A DNA stretch of 64,000 nucleotides from Helicobacter heilmannii (GTDB taxonomy: Bacteria > Campylobacterota > Campylobacteria > Campylobacterales > Helicobacteraceae), in NCBI RefSeq assembly GCF_001283065.1, contig NZ_CDMK01000001.1:198091-262090 (forward strand), in the 5' to 3' direction. Every line of letters starts with the position of its first letter. Within the stretch, counting starts at the first letter, position 1. Shown here piece by piece: positions 62,412 through 64,000 of this stretch. The position numbers and the translations under genes were made by a program. The notes under the pieces were generated by a model. That model was given only the letters and a program-made list of their open reading frames with translations. It did not search any database and was not told the origin of the DNA.

Positions 62412-63060
62412 GCTTATTGGCTAAGAAGATATCCACTTCCTTAGCCATGCCCATTAAAAGCAAAATGTCCCCCTCGACTAGGAGCGTGCCCATAGAGATT
62501 TGGTAATCCCACTGCGCCCCGTGTTTTAGAGCTACCACCTTTAAATCCGCCTTAAAGATATCTAAGAAATCTTGCAACGACCTTTGGGCGTGTTCGGAGG
62601 TGATGAGAAAACGTACAAGGCGCATATGCGTGGTGATCTCTATGATGTCTAGATGAGTGTTGAGGCTAAGTCCGCGTACAAGCCGTTTAGCCGCATCTCT
62701 TTCGGGGTAAATCACCCGATCCGTGCCGATTTTTGAGAGGATTTTGCCATGGATGAGTGTAGAGGCCTTGGCGATGACCTCCTTAACCCCGCTCTCTTTG
62801 AGTGCCATCACAGTTAAAATGGAAGCCTCTACACTTTGCCCGATGCTCACAATCGCGATGTCCACTTCGCTGATGCCTGTTTCTTTAAGGGCTATGCTGT
62901 CGGTGGTGTCTAAAATAAATAAATTATCGCATAGGCTTTTAAAGAGCTTCACCCGTTCCTCATTGACATCGACGGCAATGATCTGCTCCCCATTGTCAAT
63001 CAAACCTCGTGCGACATGTGCCCCAAATTTACCTAAACCTAAAACCGCGTACATTTTCAT
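62401..63060 (-). CDS. ktrA: KtrA/TrkA-type potassium uptake regulator (RCK domain)
   Basis: Cytosolic regulator that gates a Trk/Ktr potassium channel in response to nucleotides. 219 residues. Rossmann nucleotide loop VLGLGKFGAHVARGL, the acidic ribose-binding position in IIAVDVNEERV, a TrkA-N core (about 1-135) and a TrkA-C domain (about 140-215). The start overlaps the stop of the upstream channel gene by four bases, so the pair is an operon. The single RCK unit is KtrA-like; E. coli TrkA has two. Confidence 0.9.
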   Translation of the reverse strand: MKMYAVLGLGKFGAHVARGLIDNGEQIIAVDVNEERVKLFKSLCDNLFILDTTDSIALKETGISEVDIAIVSIGQSVEASILTVMALKESGVKEVIAKASTLIHGKILSKIGTDRVIYPERDAAKRLVRGLSLNTHLDIIEITTHMRLVRFLITSEHAQRSLQDFLDIFKADLKVVALKHGAQWDYQISMGTLLVEGDILLLMGMAKEVDIFLANKPKG

Positions 63061-64000
63061 AAAACCACCTCTTCTTCAGGGTAGTGCACATGGCGCGTCT
63101 TGCTCTTGCCCACCAAAGCCAAACTAAAGACCAGCACCCCCACCCGCCCCATGAACATTAAAAGCATTAAATACAACTTGCCAAAGCTACTAAACTTTGC
63201 CACCAAAGAGAGATCACCCCCATTGCCTGTGCTCACGCCTACCGTGCCGAATGCCGAACAAATCTCAAAGAACAAATGCAAGAAGAATTTATTTTGGTGG
63301 TCTTCAGTCGCGCTTAAAAGCATGGCAGAAATGACAATGTAAAACAAAGCAACAATGAAAATCAAAAAGGATTTTTTCACCGTACTTTGGGGGATGGTAC
63401 GCTTAAAGAGCACGACTTCTTGTCCCTTTAGGGCGTGGTAGGCGTAGGCCAAAAGGATGGTTAAGGTGGTGATTTTAATCCCCCCCGCTGTGCTGCCCGG
63501 TGCCGCGCCAATCACCATCAACAAAGATGAGAAAAACAGGCTCTCATCGTGCAAATTTGTCATGTCTATAGTGTTAAAGCCCGCTGTGCGTAAATTGACT
63601 GAGAGAAAAAACGCTGCCATCACTTTGGCCCATGTACTCAAACTCCCTATGCTCTTAGGGTTGTCCCATTCAAAGAGCAACACCACCGCCACGCCAAGGA
63701 CCAAACAACCCAATGTCGCCCACAGCACAATACGCGTGTGCACACTTAAGCGGGTATTTTTACGGTAGTTAGCACACTCGCTAAGGACTAAAAAACCCAG
63801 CCCCCCCAGAATGATGAGGGCACAAACAACAAAGTTGATCGGGGCGTTTTGTTGGTAATCCATCAAATTAGAGGCAAAAATGCTAAAGCCGGCGTTGTTA
63901 AAGGCAGAAATGGAGTGAAACAGCCCCGCCCAAAGGGCTTGTTTGAAGGGCAAGCGCATAGCAAAACACGCGCTTAAAAGCAGTACTCCAACGCCTTCAA
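63057..64000 (-). CDS. ktrB: KtrB/TrkH-type potassium channel subunit (cut by window end)
   Basis: Inner-membrane K+ translocating subunit. The last 314 codons or so are present; the frame is open across the window edge. Pore-loop glycines are visible: FNNAGFSI, VNLRTAGFNTID, and SAFGTVGVSTGNGG in the fourth pore, with membrane helices between. GAAPGSTAGGIK is a conserved intramembrane loop. It overlaps ktrA by four bases. Confidence 0.93.
   Translation of the reverse strand, partial: EGVGVLLLSACFAMRLPFKQALWAGLFHSISAFNNAGFSIFASNLMDYQQNAPINFVVCALIILGGLGFLVLSECANYRKNTRLSVHTRIVLWATLGCLVLGVAVVLLFEWDNPKSIGSLSTWAKVMAAFFLSVNLRTAGFNTIDMTNLHDESLFFSSLLMVIGAAPGSTAGGIKITTLTILLAYAYHALKGQEVVLFKRTIPQSTVKKSFLIFIVALFYIVISAMLLSATEDHQNKFFLHLFFEICSAFGTVGVSTGNGGDLSLVAKFSSFGKLYLMLLMFMGRVGVLVFSLALVGKSKTRHVHYPEEEVVL

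Overview
The window comes from a gastric Helicobacter other than H. pylori, most likely of the H. felis / H. heilmannii / H. bizzozeronii group. Evidence: several Hop-like outer-membrane proteins ending in aromatic-Phe; a NapA (HP-NAP) type Dps; a cbpA-hspR pair; a UPF0323 lipoprotein; and gene runs that match my memory of H. pylori order (pgk-corA; surA-like - TPR protein - rnhA - rnc - aroC - small ORF - hemN - glpC; napA - knotted-protein gene - ispB - hemA - proS - hemC). Species could not be fixed without a database search.

Layout. 1-7.8 kb: end of pgk, corA, a frameshifted membrane gene, a glutathionylspermidine-synthase-like gene, a lipoprotein, rnhB, a TauE/SafE exporter, rodA, a CAT-anticodon tRNA overlapping the rodA 3' end, rpe and a DnaQ-like exonuclease. 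7.8-12.2 kb: a chemoreceptor and clpB on the minus strand. 12.4-19.9 kb: a plus-strand run of envelope, RNA-processing, shikimate, haem and Fe-S redox genes. 20-31.6 kb: accessory region with three outer-membrane proteins, a coiled-coil protein, ccoG, an MFS exporter, a decayed glycosyltransferase, an ABC-F ATPase, a metallophosphoesterase and about 1 kb of gene-poor relic DNA. 31.6-41.5 kb: dusB, cca, queC, cbpA-hspR, a MidA-like methyltransferase, uvrB, priA and two small ORFs. 42.2-52.4 kb: thiE, guaA, a periplasmic protein, htpG, purN, a CPA2 antiporter, another outer-membrane protein and uvrA. 52.5-53.3 kb: a tiny Ser/Asn-repeat peptide gene and decayed insertion-sequence DNA. 53.3-64 kb: a phosphohexomutase, cfa, the napA-to-hemC run, and ktrA/ktrB-like potassium uptake, cut by the window end.

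How the genes work together. Haem synthesis is spread over hemA, hemC and hemN, with ccoG for assembly of the haem-copper oxidase. DNA repair and restart are represented by uvrA, uvrB, priA, rnhA and rnhB. Protein quality control comprises clpB, htpG, cbpA with its repressor hspR, and a SurA-like periplasmic chaperone that would serve the outer-membrane proteins. Many neighbours overlap by 1-8 bases, which implies translational coupling.

The least ordinary items are: (1) an outer-membrane protein gene whose start is joined to its body by nine copies of the heptamer AGCAAAC and is out of frame as sequenced, so a phase-variable surface protein in the OFF state; (2) a compact unit with promoter, leader hairpin, strong ribosome site, a 41-residue peptide made almost only of Ser and Asn, and a trailing hairpin; (3) three gene-poor spots with hairpins carrying CTTTAG-type loops that look like decayed IS200/IS605 (tnpB / omega-RNA) right ends; (4) a second, decayed copy of the ABC-F gene tail about 2.3 kb downstream of the first; (5) a membrane gene broken at an A7 run; (6) a rodA stop codon that lies in the anticodon loop of a tRNA. 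No CRISPR array, rRNA or complete transposon was seen.
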